64,000 nt of DNA from Aquamicrobium zhengzhouense. GTDB taxonomy: Bacteria > Pseudomonadota > Alphaproteobacteria > Rhizobiales > Rhizobiaceae. A program made the position numbers and the translations under genes. Position 1 is the first letter of the stretch. The number at the start of each line of letters is the position of its first letter. The stretch lies in assembly GCF_016124105.1 (NCBI RefSeq), contig NZ_JADGMQ010000006.1, positions 124,001 to 188,000 on the forward strand. Direction: 5' to 3'. Below the pieces are notes generated by a model. The model worked only from the letters and a program-made list of their open reading frames with translations. It was not told the origin of the DNA and did not search any database. Shown piece by piece: positions 19,202 to 27,236 of this stretch.

Positions 19202-19355
19202 GCGACGTACCCTCGACCCTTCGTCGTCACGCAAATTGTCATGAGAGGCAGCGCAAAAAGTGTGAACAACCTTCCCGCAAGCGCGGTCGATGGCGTAAAC
19301 CTTTCCCTATGGTTACCGTCTGGTTGCGGGATCTGGTTAAAAAGGGGTTGCCTGC

Positions 19356-19994
19356 ATGAGCATTTCGGAGGGGCTTGTTGTCGGGGAAGATGGGCAGGTG
19401 CGCTGCGCCTGGCATGGCAATCTGCCTGAATATCTGCGCTACCACGATGAGGAGTGGGGTCACCCCGTCGACAACGATATCCGCCTCTTCGAAAAGATCT
19501 GTCTGGAAGGCTTTCAATCCGGCCTCTCGTGGCTGACGATCCTGCGCAAGCGCGAGAATTTCCGCGCCGCGTTCCAGGGGTTCGACTTCCGCAAGCTGGC
19601 CCTTGAGGATGGGGAGAAGGCCCTCGAAATCCATCTGCAGGACGCAGGCATTGTTCGTCATCGCGGCAAGATCGCGTCAGTCTACAACAATGCCCGCCGA
19701 GCAGTTGAGCTTGTCGAAGAACAGGGCTCGCTCGCGAGATATTTCTGGTCGCATGAGCCAGGCGAAGATGAGCGACCAAAGATCATGGACTGGGCTTCGC
19801 TGCGTGCGATGGCGAGCACGCCAACGTCAGCCCGGATATCGAAGGACCTGAAGAAGCGCGGCTGGTCATTTGTCGGCCCGACAACGGTTTATGCATTCAT
19901 GCAGGCGATGGGGCTCGTCAACGATCACGTTGACGGCTGTGTGTGCCGATCGCGCATTGACGCGGCACGACTTGCATTTGAACGTCCTCGATAG
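19356..19994 (+). CDS. tag: DNA-3-methyladenine glycosylase I
   Basis: A 212-residue base-excision repair enzyme that removes 3-methyladenine. The zinc-snap ligands match E. coli Tag: Cys17, His30 (RYHDEEWG), His191 and Cys195 (HVDGC), with the same H-x3-C spacing. The LEGFQSGLSWLTILRKRENFR segment holds the catalytic Glu and the helix-hairpin-helix region, and FVGPTTVYAFMQAMGLVNDH is the conserved C-terminal stretch. The ATG follows a GGTTGCCTGC region with a modest ribosome-binding site. It stands alone between the transpeptidase (divergent) and a HAD phosphatase gene. Confidence 0.96.
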   Translation: MSISEGLVVGEDGQVRCAWHGNLPEYLRYHDEEWGHPVDNDIRLFEKICLEGFQSGLSWLTILRKRENFRAAFQGFDFRKLALEDGEKALEIHLQDAGIVRHRGKIASVYNNARRAVELVEEQGSLARYFWSHEPGEDERPKIMDWASLRAMASTPTSARISKDLKKRGWSFVGPTTVYAFMQAMGLVNDHVDGCVCRSRIDAARLAFERPR

Positions 19995-20088
19995 GCTCGA
20001 AATGAAAGCGGGTGACACCTGCGGCCGGTTGGGCTAATTCCGTGACGCCGGCGACGAGGCCGGTGCGGAATGGAGTGTAAGCAGGTTC

Positions 20089-20940
20089 ATGGCGAATTTG
20101 ATCGAGAGCTTGGACGAGGTCGCCAAGAACTATTCGGCCATTTTGTGTGACGTCTGGGGTGTCATCCATAACGGTGTAGCGGCATTTCCGACTGCGGTAG
20201 CAGCGCTTCAGCGCGCCCGCGATGCGGGTCTGCCGGTCGTGCTCATCACCAACGCGCCTCGTCCGAGCCCGGATGTGCGCGAGCAGATCGCGTCTCTCGG
20301 TGTTCCGGATGATGCCTGGGACCGGATCGTCACCTCGGGCGACGTGACGCGCGAACTGATCCGCTCCGCTCCGAACAAGATCTTCCACATTGGCCCGGAC
20401 CGCGACTTGACGCTCTACGATGGTCTTGATGTTGAGCTCGTTGAGGAGTTCGAGGCCAACGCAGTCGTATGCACCGGTCTGGTGGACGACGACACCGAGA
20501 CGCCGGAAGATTACGCCGAGATGCTGCAGCGCCTGCGTATGCGCAACTTGCCATTTATCTGCGCGAACCCGGACATCGTGGTTGAGCGCGGCGACCGTCT
20601 TCTGTGGTGTGCGGGAGCGCTGGCGCGTGACTACGGCCAGCTTGGCGGCCGCACTGAAATTGCGGGCAAGCCGCATCGCCCGATTTACGAGGCAGCTATG
20701 GCAGCCGCCAATGACCTGCTTGGCCGGAAGCTCGAGCTGGGTGACTTTCTCGCGATCGGCGACGGCGTTCTCACGGACGTTAAGGGTGGCGTGAACAACG
20801 GCATCGACGTGCTGTATGTTTCAGGTGGCATTCACGCGGCCGACTATGGCGACGCGCTGTCGCCCGATCCGGAGCGTCTTGCCAGCTTCCTGGACAAACA
20901 CGGCTTCGCACCAGTGGCTGTCATTCCGCGGTTGAGGTAA
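20089..20940 (+). CDS. HAD-superfamily phosphatase (TIGR01459, NagD-like)
   Basis: A 283-residue class IIA HAD hydrolase. Motif I is ILCDVWGVIHNG with nucleophile Asp21, motif II is VVLITNAPR, a Lys is in IAGKPHRPIYEAA, and motif IV is LAIGDGVLTDVKGG. The DxWGV variant with a C2a cap is typical of the TIGR01459 subfamily found widely in alphaproteobacteria; substrates are not established, although p-nitrophenyl phosphate activity is known for relatives. The stop is three bases before the ribF ATG, so the two are probably one transcript; a role in flavin phosphate metabolism is a guess from position only. Confidence 0.9.
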   Translation: MANLIESLDEVAKNYSAILCDVWGVIHNGVAAFPTAVAALQRARDAGLPVVLITNAPRPSPDVREQIASLGVPDDAWDRIVTSGDVTRELIRSAPNKIFHIGPDRDLTLYDGLDVELVEEFEANAVVCTGLVDDDTETPEDYAEMLQRLRMRNLPFICANPDIVVERGDRLLWCAGALARDYGQLGGRTEIAGKPHRPIYEAAMAAANDLLGRKLELGDFLAIGDGVLTDVKGGVNNGIDVLYVSGGIHAADYGDALSPDPERLASFLDKHGFAPVAVIPRLR

Positions 20941-20943
20941 TCA

Positions 20944-21930
20944 ATGACAGCCTCACGCATCAAGCGCATCCCTTCCACGACTGCGCTTCCCGCGGAGCTT
21001 CGCGGTGGCGTGGTGGCAATTGGCAACTTCGACGGTGTCCATCGCGGACACCAGGCGGTCCTTGAGCGCGCCTTGGAAGAGGCGCGCAGGAAGAATGTTC
21101 CGGCGCTGGTCCTGACGTTCGAGCCGCACCCGCGGGAGACGTTTCGTCCTGATTTGCCGTTGTTTCGGCTGACGACTGCTGCGGTTAGGGCGCGTTTGCT
21201 CGACGCGCTGGGGTTTGACGCCGTCATTGAGCAGCGCTTCGATCAGGATTTTTCGACGTGCAGTTCATCCGAGTTCGTTGAACGGGTTCTGTTGAGCGAA
21301 CTTGGCATCAGCCACGTCGTCACAGGTTATGATTTCCACTTTGGCAGCGGGCGCCAGGGCTCGCCTGAGTTTCTGGTCGAGCAGGGGCGCGCCAGGCATT
21401 TTGGCGTCACACTGGTTGATGCTTTCTGCGATGAAGGGGCGGGGGTCATCTCCTCAAGCCGGATCCGCGGATTGCTGAGCGAGGGGGATGTCGCGCAATC
21501 TGCTGGTCTGCTTGGGTATCGCTATACGGTCATGGCCGAAATCACCCATGGCAAGAAGCTCGGACGTCAGCTCGGATTTCCAACCGCCAACATGTCCCTG
21601 CCTGCGAGCACCGGTCTTCTTCACGGCATCTACGCGGTGCGGCTGCGCCGACAAGACGGGTCTCTGCATGATGGTGTTGCCAGCTTCGGCCGGCGACCGA
21701 CAGTGGATAGCGACGGCGCGCCTCTGCTTGAAACCTTCGTCTTTGATTTCTCCGACGGTCTCTATGGCGAGTGCTGCTCGGTTTCCTTTTTCGGGTACCT
21801 GCGGGGGGAGGTGAAGTTTGACGGTCTCGACCCCCTCATCGTTCAGATGAAAAAAGACGAGGAAGAGGCGCGTGCTCTTCTTTCTGGCGTTCGCCCGCTT
21901 TCCGAGCTTGACTTCAAAATCGCATTCTGA
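20944..21930 (+). CDS. ribF: Bifunctional riboflavin kinase/FAD synthetase
   Basis: A 328-residue enzyme converting riboflavin to FMN and FMN to FAD. The N-terminal nucleotidyltransferase has GNFDGVHRGHQAVL (HxGH-like motif, residues about 28-41), VLTFEPHPRE and the late ISSSRIRGLLSEGDV. The C-terminal kinase domain has GKKLGRQLGFPTANM with the PTAN signature and ETFVFDFSDGLYGE. Length matches the prokaryotic bifunctional family. It follows the HAD phosphatase gene after three bases. Flavin made here would serve the many FMN/FAD enzymes in this window (LldD, GlcDE, the acyl-CoA dehydrogenase). Confidence 0.97.
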   Translation: MTASRIKRIPSTTALPAELRGGVVAIGNFDGVHRGHQAVLERALEEARRKNVPALVLTFEPHPRETFRPDLPLFRLTTAAVRARLLDALGFDAVIEQRFDQDFSTCSSSEFVERVLLSELGISHVVTGYDFHFGSGRQGSPEFLVEQGRARHFGVTLVDAFCDEGAGVISSSRIRGLLSEGDVAQSAGLLGYRYTVMAEITHGKKLGRQLGFPTANMSLPASTGLLHGIYAVRLRRQDGSLHDGVASFGRRPTVDSDGAPLLETFVFDFSDGLYGECCSVSFFGYLRGEVKFDGLDPLIVQMKKDEEEARALLSGVRPLSELDFKIAF

Positions 21931-21934
21931 CGGT

Positions 21935-21953
21935 AGTTTGATTCATTCAAACT
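21935..21953. repeat. AT-rich inverted repeat between ribF and the MipA gene
   Basis: AGTTTGA-TTCAT-TCAAACT is a perfect 7-base inverted repeat five bases after the ribF stop and 56 bases before the MipA-family start. It is AT-rich with a short T tract, so it could be a weak terminator or an operator for the downstream gene. Confidence 0.45.
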
Positions 21954-22008
21954 TTACCTAAAACACGCAGTTCTAAACGTCTCCAATGTATTGCGTAGGC
22001 GGTTACAC

Positions 22009-22806
22009 ATGAAATTCGGAAAGCTAATCTGCACCGCGGCAGTTCTGGCGCTTGGCACAGCTCACGCCTCGGCTGAAAGCTGGTTTTCGGGTGACTGGTA
22101 CCTGAAGGTGGGCGGAGCGGTCCTTTCAAAGCCAAAGTTCGACGGTGCATCCAAGAACAAGTTCGCTTTCCAGCCGATGATCTCGCTGGGCAAGGCAGGT
22201 CCGTCGGCCAAGTTCTCGTCACGCAATGACAACATCTCGTTCGCGCTGATCGACAATGGGATGATCCGCGCTGGTGCGGCCGGCAAGCTCATCTTCAAGC
22301 GCGATGAGGGAGACCATTACGATCTGCGTGGACTGTCGCCCGTCCGCTTTGGTGGTGAGCTTGGCGGCTTTGCCGAATTTTACCCCACCGATTTCGCGCG
22401 CATACGCGGTGAAGTCAGGCACGGGATTCGCACCCACGATGCGGTGGTGTTCGACGTTGCTGCCGATGCCTTCTTTGACATGACAGAGACGGTTCAGCTG
22501 TCAGCTGGCCCGCGCGTGTCATTTGCGACGAAGGATTATTTTGAGACCTACTACGGTGTGAACGCTGCCGAATCGGCTGCGTCAGGACTTTCAGAATACG
22601 CGCCAGGCGGCGGCATGAAGTCCGTAGGGGCGGGCGGCGCTATTACCTGGAAAACGACGAACGAGCTCACGACCAGTGTTTTTGCAGAGTATGAACGGTT
22701 GATGGGACCGGCTGCAAAGTCGAGCCTGGTGCGCGAGCGCGGCTCGAAAAACCAGGTCACGGTCGGAGCTTCAGCGACCTACCGCTTTGATTTTTCGTTC
22801 CGCTAG
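22009..22806 (+). CDS. MipA/OmpV-family outer-membrane protein
   Basis: A 265-residue beta-barrel-type protein. The start at 22009 gives a signal peptide (MKFGKLICTAAVLALGTAHA, cut before ESWF); AGGCGG lies seven bases upstream. The mature chain shows alternating amphipathic strands, for example GDWYLKVGGAVL, SFALIDNGMIRAG, ARIRGEVRHGIR and QLSAGPRVSFATKDYFETYYGV, and ends in the aromatic YRFDFSF expected of an outer-membrane barrel. MipA/OmpV proteins include MltA-interacting scaffold proteins and osmotically regulated porin-like proteins; which applies here is unknown. A strong terminator follows. Confidence 0.88.
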   Translation: MKFGKLICTAAVLALGTAHASAESWFSGDWYLKVGGAVLSKPKFDGASKNKFAFQPMISLGKAGPSAKFSSRNDNISFALIDNGMIRAGAAGKLIFKRDEGDHYDLRGLSPVRFGGELGGFAEFYPTDFARIRGEVRHGIRTHDAVVFDVAADAFFDMTETVQLSAGPRVSFATKDYFETYYGVNAAESAASGLSEYAPGGGMKSVGAGGAITWKTTNELTTSVFAEYERLMGPAAKSSLVRERGSKNQVTVGASATYRFDFSFR

Positions 22807-22854
22807 GTCCTGCTGCCGACGAATCGCCTCTTTATTCCCGGGTCAGGCTCGGCT

Positions 22855-22885
22855 AAAAGCGCGGGCCATGACCCAGCGCGCTTTT
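22855..22885 (+). terminator. Terminator after the MipA gene
   Basis: AAAAGCGCG (22855-22863) pairs with CGCGCTTTT (22877-22885) around a 13-base loop. The A and T tracts at both ends make it usable in either direction; it separates the MipA gene from ileS. Confidence 0.75.
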
Positions 22886-23038
22886 ATTCTCGCGTCGATA
22901 CGAATTACCGGCCCGGCTTTCTGGGCGGCCTGAACGCCGCCGGAAGGTCCGGGATTTTTGCGCGTGCTTAACGCGCCCTGCCGTTTGACCGAAGCCTTGC
23001 CCGAGAGCCATAGCCCGGGCTGACGATGCGACGAGACC

Positions 23039-25948
23039 ATGACCACCGCCGAAAAGATCGACTACTCCAAGACCCTCAATCTGCCGCAGACGGATTTTCC
23101 GATGCGCGCTGGTCTGCCGCAGAACGAGCCCAAGCTCGTTGAGCGCTGGCAGAACATGAACCTCTATAAGAAGCTGCGCGAAAGTGCGGCTGGCCGTCCG
23201 CTCTATGTGCTGCATGACGGCCCTCCCTACGCCAACGGCAACATTCATATTGGCCACGCGCTGAACAAGGTGTTGAAGGACGTCATCACGCGCTCGTTCC
23301 AGATGCGCGGCTTCAACTCCAACTACGTGCCGGGCTGGGACTGCCACGGCCTTCCGATCGAGTGGAAGATCGAGGAAAAATATCGCGCCGAGGGCAAGAA
23401 CAAGGACGAGGTTCCGGTCAACGAGTTCCGCCAGGAGTGCCGCGAATTCGCACAGCACTGGATTGACGTTCAGACGGCGGAGTTCAAGCGTCTCGGCATC
23501 GAGGGTGACTTCGAAAAGCCCTACACGACGATGAACTTCCACGCGGAAGCGCGTATTGCAGGTGAGCTTTTGAAGTTCGCCATGTCGGGCCAGCTCTATC
23601 GTGGCTCGAAGCCGGTGATGTGGTCCGTCGTCGAGCGCACCGCACTGGCCGAAGCCGAAGTCGAATACCACGACTACGAGAGCGATACGATCTGGGTGAA
23701 GTTCCCCATCGCATCGGGTGCAGAAGATCTTTCCGATGCCCATGTCGTTATCTGGACGACGACGCCGTGGACCATCCCGGGCAACCGCGCTGTCGCCTAT
23801 TCGCCGCGCATCTCCTACGGCCTTTACGAAGTAACTGCCGCCGAGAACGACTTTGGTCCCCAGGCCGGGGAAAAACTGATCTTCGCTGACGCGCTTGCGG
23901 AAGAGTCCTTCACCAAGGCGAAGCTGCAATACAAGCGTCTGTGCGATGTCTCGTCCGACGACCTTGCGGCTATGACGCTCGCACACCCGCTCAAGGGCTT
24001 TGGCGGCGGCTATGAATTTGCCGTGCCGATGCTGGCCGGCGATCACGTCACCGACGATGCCGGTACCGGCTTCGTGCATACGGCACCGGGTCACGGCCGC
24101 GAAGACTTTGACGCCTGGATGGACGCTGCCAAGGACGTCGCTGCCAAGGGCATCGACACCCGCATCCCGTTCACCGTCGATGATGCTGGCTACTTCACCA
24201 AGGACGCGCCCGGCTTTGGTCCGGATCGCGAAGGCGGTGCCGCGCGCGTCATCGATGACAACGGCAAGAAGGGCGACGCCAACAAGGTCGTCATCGAAGC
24301 GCTGATCGGTGCGAATGCGCTGTTTGCGCGTGGTCGCCTCAAGCACCAGTACCCGCATTCCTGGCGCTCAAAGAAGCCCGTCATCTTCCGCAACACGCCG
24401 CAGTGGTTCGTCTACATGGACGAGGACCTCGGCGATGGCACAACGTTGCGTTCGCGCGCGCTGAAGGCGATTGATGACACCCGTTTCGTGCCGGGTGCCG
24501 GCCAGACGCGCTTGCGCGCCATGATCGAAGATCGTCCGGACTGGGTTCTGTCGCGCCAGCGCGCCTGGGGCGTGCCGATTTGCGTCTTCGCTGACGCTGA
24601 TGGCGAAGTGCTGAAGGACGAGGCCGTCAACGCCCGCATTCTCGAAGCCTTTGAGGCAGAAGGTGCAGACGCATGGTTCGCTGAAGGCGCACGCGAGCGT
24701 TTCCTTGGCGACCGCGCCGGCGAGCCGTGGCAGATGGTCACCGACATTCTCGACGTCTGGTTCGACTCGGGATCGACCCACACCTTCACTCTGGAAGACC
24801 GTCCGGACCTGAAGTGGCCGGCTGACGTCTATCTCGAAGGGTCCGACCAGCATCGCGGCTGGTTCCACTCGTCGCTCCTCGAAAGCTGCGGCACGCGTGG
24901 CCGCGCGCCGTACGACGCTGTCATCACTCATGGCTTCACCATGGATGAAGACGGTCGCAAGATGTCGAAGTCGCTCGGCAACGTCGTGGTCCCGCAGGAA
25001 ATCATCAAGCAGTCAGGTGCAGACATCCTGCGCCTGTGGGTCATGACGACCGATTACTGGGAAGATCAACGCCTCGGCAAGAACGTCATCCAGACCAATG
25101 TCGACGCCTATCGCAAGATGCGCAACACCATCCGCTGGATGCTGGGCACGCTCGCGCATGACGATGGCGAGGACGTCGCGCTGGCCGACATGCCAGAACT
25201 CGAGCGCCTGATGCTGCACCGTATCGCCGAGCTCGATGAGGTGGTGCGCAAGGGCTACGACGCCTTTGACTTCAAGCGCGTCACCCGCGCTCTGATCGAC
25301 TTCATGGTGGTCGAGCTGTCGGCATTCTACTTCGACGTTCGCAAGGACGCGCTTTACTGCGATGCGCTGTCGAGCCAGAAGCGCAAGGCATCGCTCGTTG
25401 TCGTGCGTCACTTGTTCGACAATCTCGTGAAGTGGCTCGCACCCATTCTGCCGTTCACAACGGAAGAGGCATGGCTGGCGCGCTACCCCGATGCCGTGTC
25501 CGTCCATCTTGAGCAGTTCTGCGAAATTCCGGCTGAGTGGAAGAATGACGAGCTTGCTGCCAAGTGGCGCAAGGTTCGTCAGGTTCGCAGGGTCGTCACC
25601 GGCGCGCTCGAAATCGAACGTCGTGAAAAGCGGATCGGCTCCTCGCTGGAAGCCGCGCCGATCGTTCATGTTGCCGATGCAGAATTGCGTGCTGCGATTG
25701 CCGATGTCGACATGGCCGAGATCTCGATCACGAGCGACATCACGATTCTGGACAGCGAAGCTCCTGCCGGTGCGTTCGTTCTTGAGGACGTGAAGGGCGT
25801 CGGTGTGGTGCCGGCCATGGCGCAGGGTACCAAGTGTGCGCGCTCCTGGCGCTACACCAACGATGTCGGGTCCGATCCGGAATTCCCGGACGTCTCTGCA
25901 CGTGATGCAGCGGCGCTGCGCGAGCTCAAGGCACTGGGACGTCTCTAA
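23039..25948 (+). CDS. ileS: Isoleucyl-tRNA synthetase
   Basis: A 969-residue class I synthetase. The HIGH motif is in [12 protein letters not shown] near residue 70, the CP1 editing domain contains [14 protein letters not shown] and [15 protein letters not shown], and the KMSKS motif starts near residue 641 ([10 protein letters not shown]). The anticodon-binding region follows. The C-terminal zinc finger of E. coli-type IleS is degenerate: KCARSWRY and the later DVSARD keep only one of the cysteines, as I recall for alphaproteobacterial IleS. The gene is single. The 232-base gap upstream contains the MipA terminator and must hold its promoter; no leader or T-box is seen. Confidence 0.98.
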   Translation: MTTAEKIDYSKTLNLPQTDFPMRAGLPQNEPKLVERWQNMNLYKKLRESAAGRPLYVLHDGPPYANGNIHIGHALNKVLKDVITRSFQMRGFNSNYVPGWDCHGLPIEWKIEEKYRAEGKNKDEVPVNEFRQECREFAQHWIDVQTAEFKRLGIEGDFEKPYTTMNFHAEARIAGELLKFAMSGQLYRGSKPVMWSVVERTALAEAEVEYHDYESDTIWVKFPIASGAEDLSDAHVVIWTTTPWTIPGNRAVAYSPRISYGLYEVTAAENDFGPQAGEKLIFADALAEESFTKAKLQYKRLCDVSSDDLAAMTLAHPLKGFGGGYEFAVPMLAGDHVTDDAGTGFVHTAPGHGREDFDAWMDAAKDVAAKGIDTRIPFTVDDAGYFTKDAPGFGPDREGGAARVIDDNGKKGDANKVVIEALIGANALFARGRLKHQYPHSWRSKKPVIFRNTPQWFVYMDEDLGDGTTLRSRALKAIDDTRFVPGAGQTRLRAMIEDRPDWVLSRQRAWGVPICVFADADGEVLKDEAVNARILEAFEAEGADAWFAEGARERFLGDRAGEPWQMVTDILDVWFDSGSTHTFTLEDRPDLKWPADVYLEGSDQHRGWFHSSLLESCGTRGRAPYDAVITHGFTMDEDGRKMSKSLGNVVVPQEIIKQSGADILRLWVMTTDYWEDQRLGKNVIQTNVDAYRKMRNTIRWMLGTLAHDDGEDVALADMPELERLMLHRIAELDEVVRKGYDAFDFKRVTRALIDFMVVELSAFYFDVRKDALYCDALSSQKRKASLVVVRHLFDNLVKWLAPILPFTTEEAWLARYPDAVSVHLEQFCEIPAEWKNDELAAKWRKVRQVRRVVTGALEIERREKRIGSSLEAAPIVHVADAELRAAIADVDMAEISITSDITILDSEAPAGAFVLEDVKGVGVVPAMAQGTKCARSWRYTNDVGSDPEFPDVSARDAAALRELKALGRL

Positions 25949-25990
25949 ACAACGTCTCGGCGCATTGCTCGCTAACGCATGATGAGGTAA

Positions 25991-26014
25991 AAGGCGGCGC
26001 AAGAGTGCCGCCTT
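25991..26014 (+). terminator. Hairpin terminator after ileS
   Basis: AAGGCGGC-GCAAGAGT-GCCGCCTT forms an eight-pair stem 42 bases after the ileS stop, followed by GTTG, so the U tract is poor. Confidence 0.65.
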
Positions 26015-26083
26015 GTTGTCGCCGGAATGTCCGGTGAAAACGGGTCAGTTTGGCGATGAAGCCGGTATGAGAGGCTGGGTGAA

Positions 26084-26674
26084 GTGAAGATCGATCGCAT
26101 TGAATCGCGCGGGCGCATCCCGCTGTTCGCAGGCCTTTCCGCTTCTTGTGCAGCAGTTTTCCTTGCGTCGTGCATGTCGACGCCGACCTACGGAACTGGA
26201 AAGACTGCCAATCAGCAGCTTGTCGAAGACATGACCGGCATTTTGGCTCTTGGTCCGCAGGATAAGCCGCAGATCAGCTACACGCCGCGCGGTGAACTGG
26301 TGCGTCCGTCCACGACAACGGTGCTGCCCGAGCCGCAGGAAGAGATTGCATCCGCAAGCAATTCTGCCTGGCCGGAATCACCTGAAGAGCGCCGCCGTCG
26401 CATCCGCGCCGAGGCTGACGAACATGGGGTAAGCCGTTCGGTGGTAGCCACGGCTCCACAGGATCAGCGCCTTGAGCTGCAGCGCCGCATTCGTGAGAAC
26501 CAGCAGGGTGTCGCAACGAACCGCCGTTACCTCAGCGAGCCGCCGCTGACCTATCGCCAGCCGGAAGCTGGTGCGGTTGCAGGCGATCTTGGTGAGGAAG
26601 AGTGGAAAAAGGAGCGCGCGGCCAAGCGTGGAGCGGGCAAGTCGTCGTGGCGCGACTATGTTCCGTGGCTCTAG
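26084..26674 (+). CDS. Lipoprotein of unknown function, 196 aa
   Basis: A GTG-initiated gene with GAGAGG upstream. The N-terminus is a lipoprotein signal: basic residues, SASCAAVFLASC with lipobox LASC and lipidated Cys30. The mature protein is hydrophilic and low in complexity, with QDKPQISYTPRGELVRPS near residues 64-81, a stretch rich in Glu, Arg and Pro, and a Lys/Arg-rich C-terminus ending WRDYVPWL. No enzymatic motif is visible. Similar lipoproteins occur beside tadA and ileS in related genomes as far as I recall. It has its own terminator and is convergent with tadA. A structural or envelope role is only an inference from lipidation. Confidence 0.8.
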   Translation: MKIDRIESRGRIPLFAGLSASCAAVFLASCMSTPTYGTGKTANQQLVEDMTGILALGPQDKPQISYTPRGELVRPSTTTVLPEPQEEIASASNSAWPESPEERRRRIRAEADEHGVSRSVVATAPQDQRLELQRRIRENQQGVATNRRYLSEPPLTYRQPEAGAVAGDLGEEEWKKERAAKRGAGKSSWRDYVPWL

Positions 26675-26694
26675 ACGCGTCGCATAGACAGTAG

Positions 26695-26721
26695 GCTGAG
26701 CCCCACCGGCTCAGCGTTTTT
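26695..26721 (+). terminator. Terminator after the lipoprotein gene
   Basis: GCTGAGCC-CCACC-GGCTCAGC followed by GTTTTT. The stem overlaps the last codon of the convergent tadA (stop at 26711-26713), so the tadA 3' end is used as part of this signal. Confidence 0.85.
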
Positions 26722-27163
26722 CCTTGAAAAAGGCCTTCAGCATTTCTGCTGATCTGACCTCGCCAAAGCCCGAATAGACTTCGGGCGCGTGATGGCAGGT
26801 CGGCAAGTTGTAAAGCCGCGCGCCACTGACGACCGCTCCGCCTTTCTCGTCAGCCGCGCCGAAATAGAGCCGTCTTATCCTCGCAAAGGATATTGCAGCA
26901 GCGCACATCGGGCATGGTTCGAGAGTTACATAGAGGTCAGCGCCGGGCAGGCGCTCACTCATTTCCCTGGAACAGGCCTCACGGATCGCCAGAACTTCTG
27001 CATGAGCGGTCGGATCGTTCAACTCACGGGTGCGATTGCCGCCGCTACCGATAATGATGCCATCACGCACGACGACCGCGCCGATGGGTACTTCTCCCCG
27101 CATGGCTGCAGTTTCCGCCTCCGCAAAGGCGGCATCCATGAAGGACACAGGTTTCATAGACAA
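26711..27163 (-). CDS. tadA: tRNA adenosine deaminase TadA
   Basis: A 150-residue zinc deaminase. The zinc-binding and proton-shuttle residues are in HAE (His54, Glu56) and PCPMC (Cys84, Cys87), followed by IRRLYFGAADEKGGAV. It converts A34 to inosine in tRNA-Arg(ACG), an essential step for reading CGN codons. The C-terminus (EVRSAEMLKAFFKEKR) matches the family. The start at 27163 is divergent from the pseudouridine synthase gene across 73 bases, so two RNA-modification genes share a control region, with rsmD following on the plus side. Confidence 0.95.
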   Translation of the reverse strand: MSMKPVSFMDAAFAEAETAAMRGEVPIGAVVVRDGIIIGSGGNRTRELNDPTAHAEVLAIREACSREMSERLPGADLYVTLEPCPMCAAAISFARIRRLYFGAADEKGGAVVSGARLYNLPTCHHAPEVYSGFGEVRSAEMLKAFFKEKR

Positions 27164-27236
27164 ATTGTCGATGACATTTCACTCGCAAGGGCCACAGTGC
27201 TCTGATAGTTACCCGCGCTGAAAGGCGATTGCCACC

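Noticed and set aside
22853-24358. 501-codon frame antisense to ileS
   Set aside because: It overlaps the ileS catalytic and editing domains and has no recognisable protein family.
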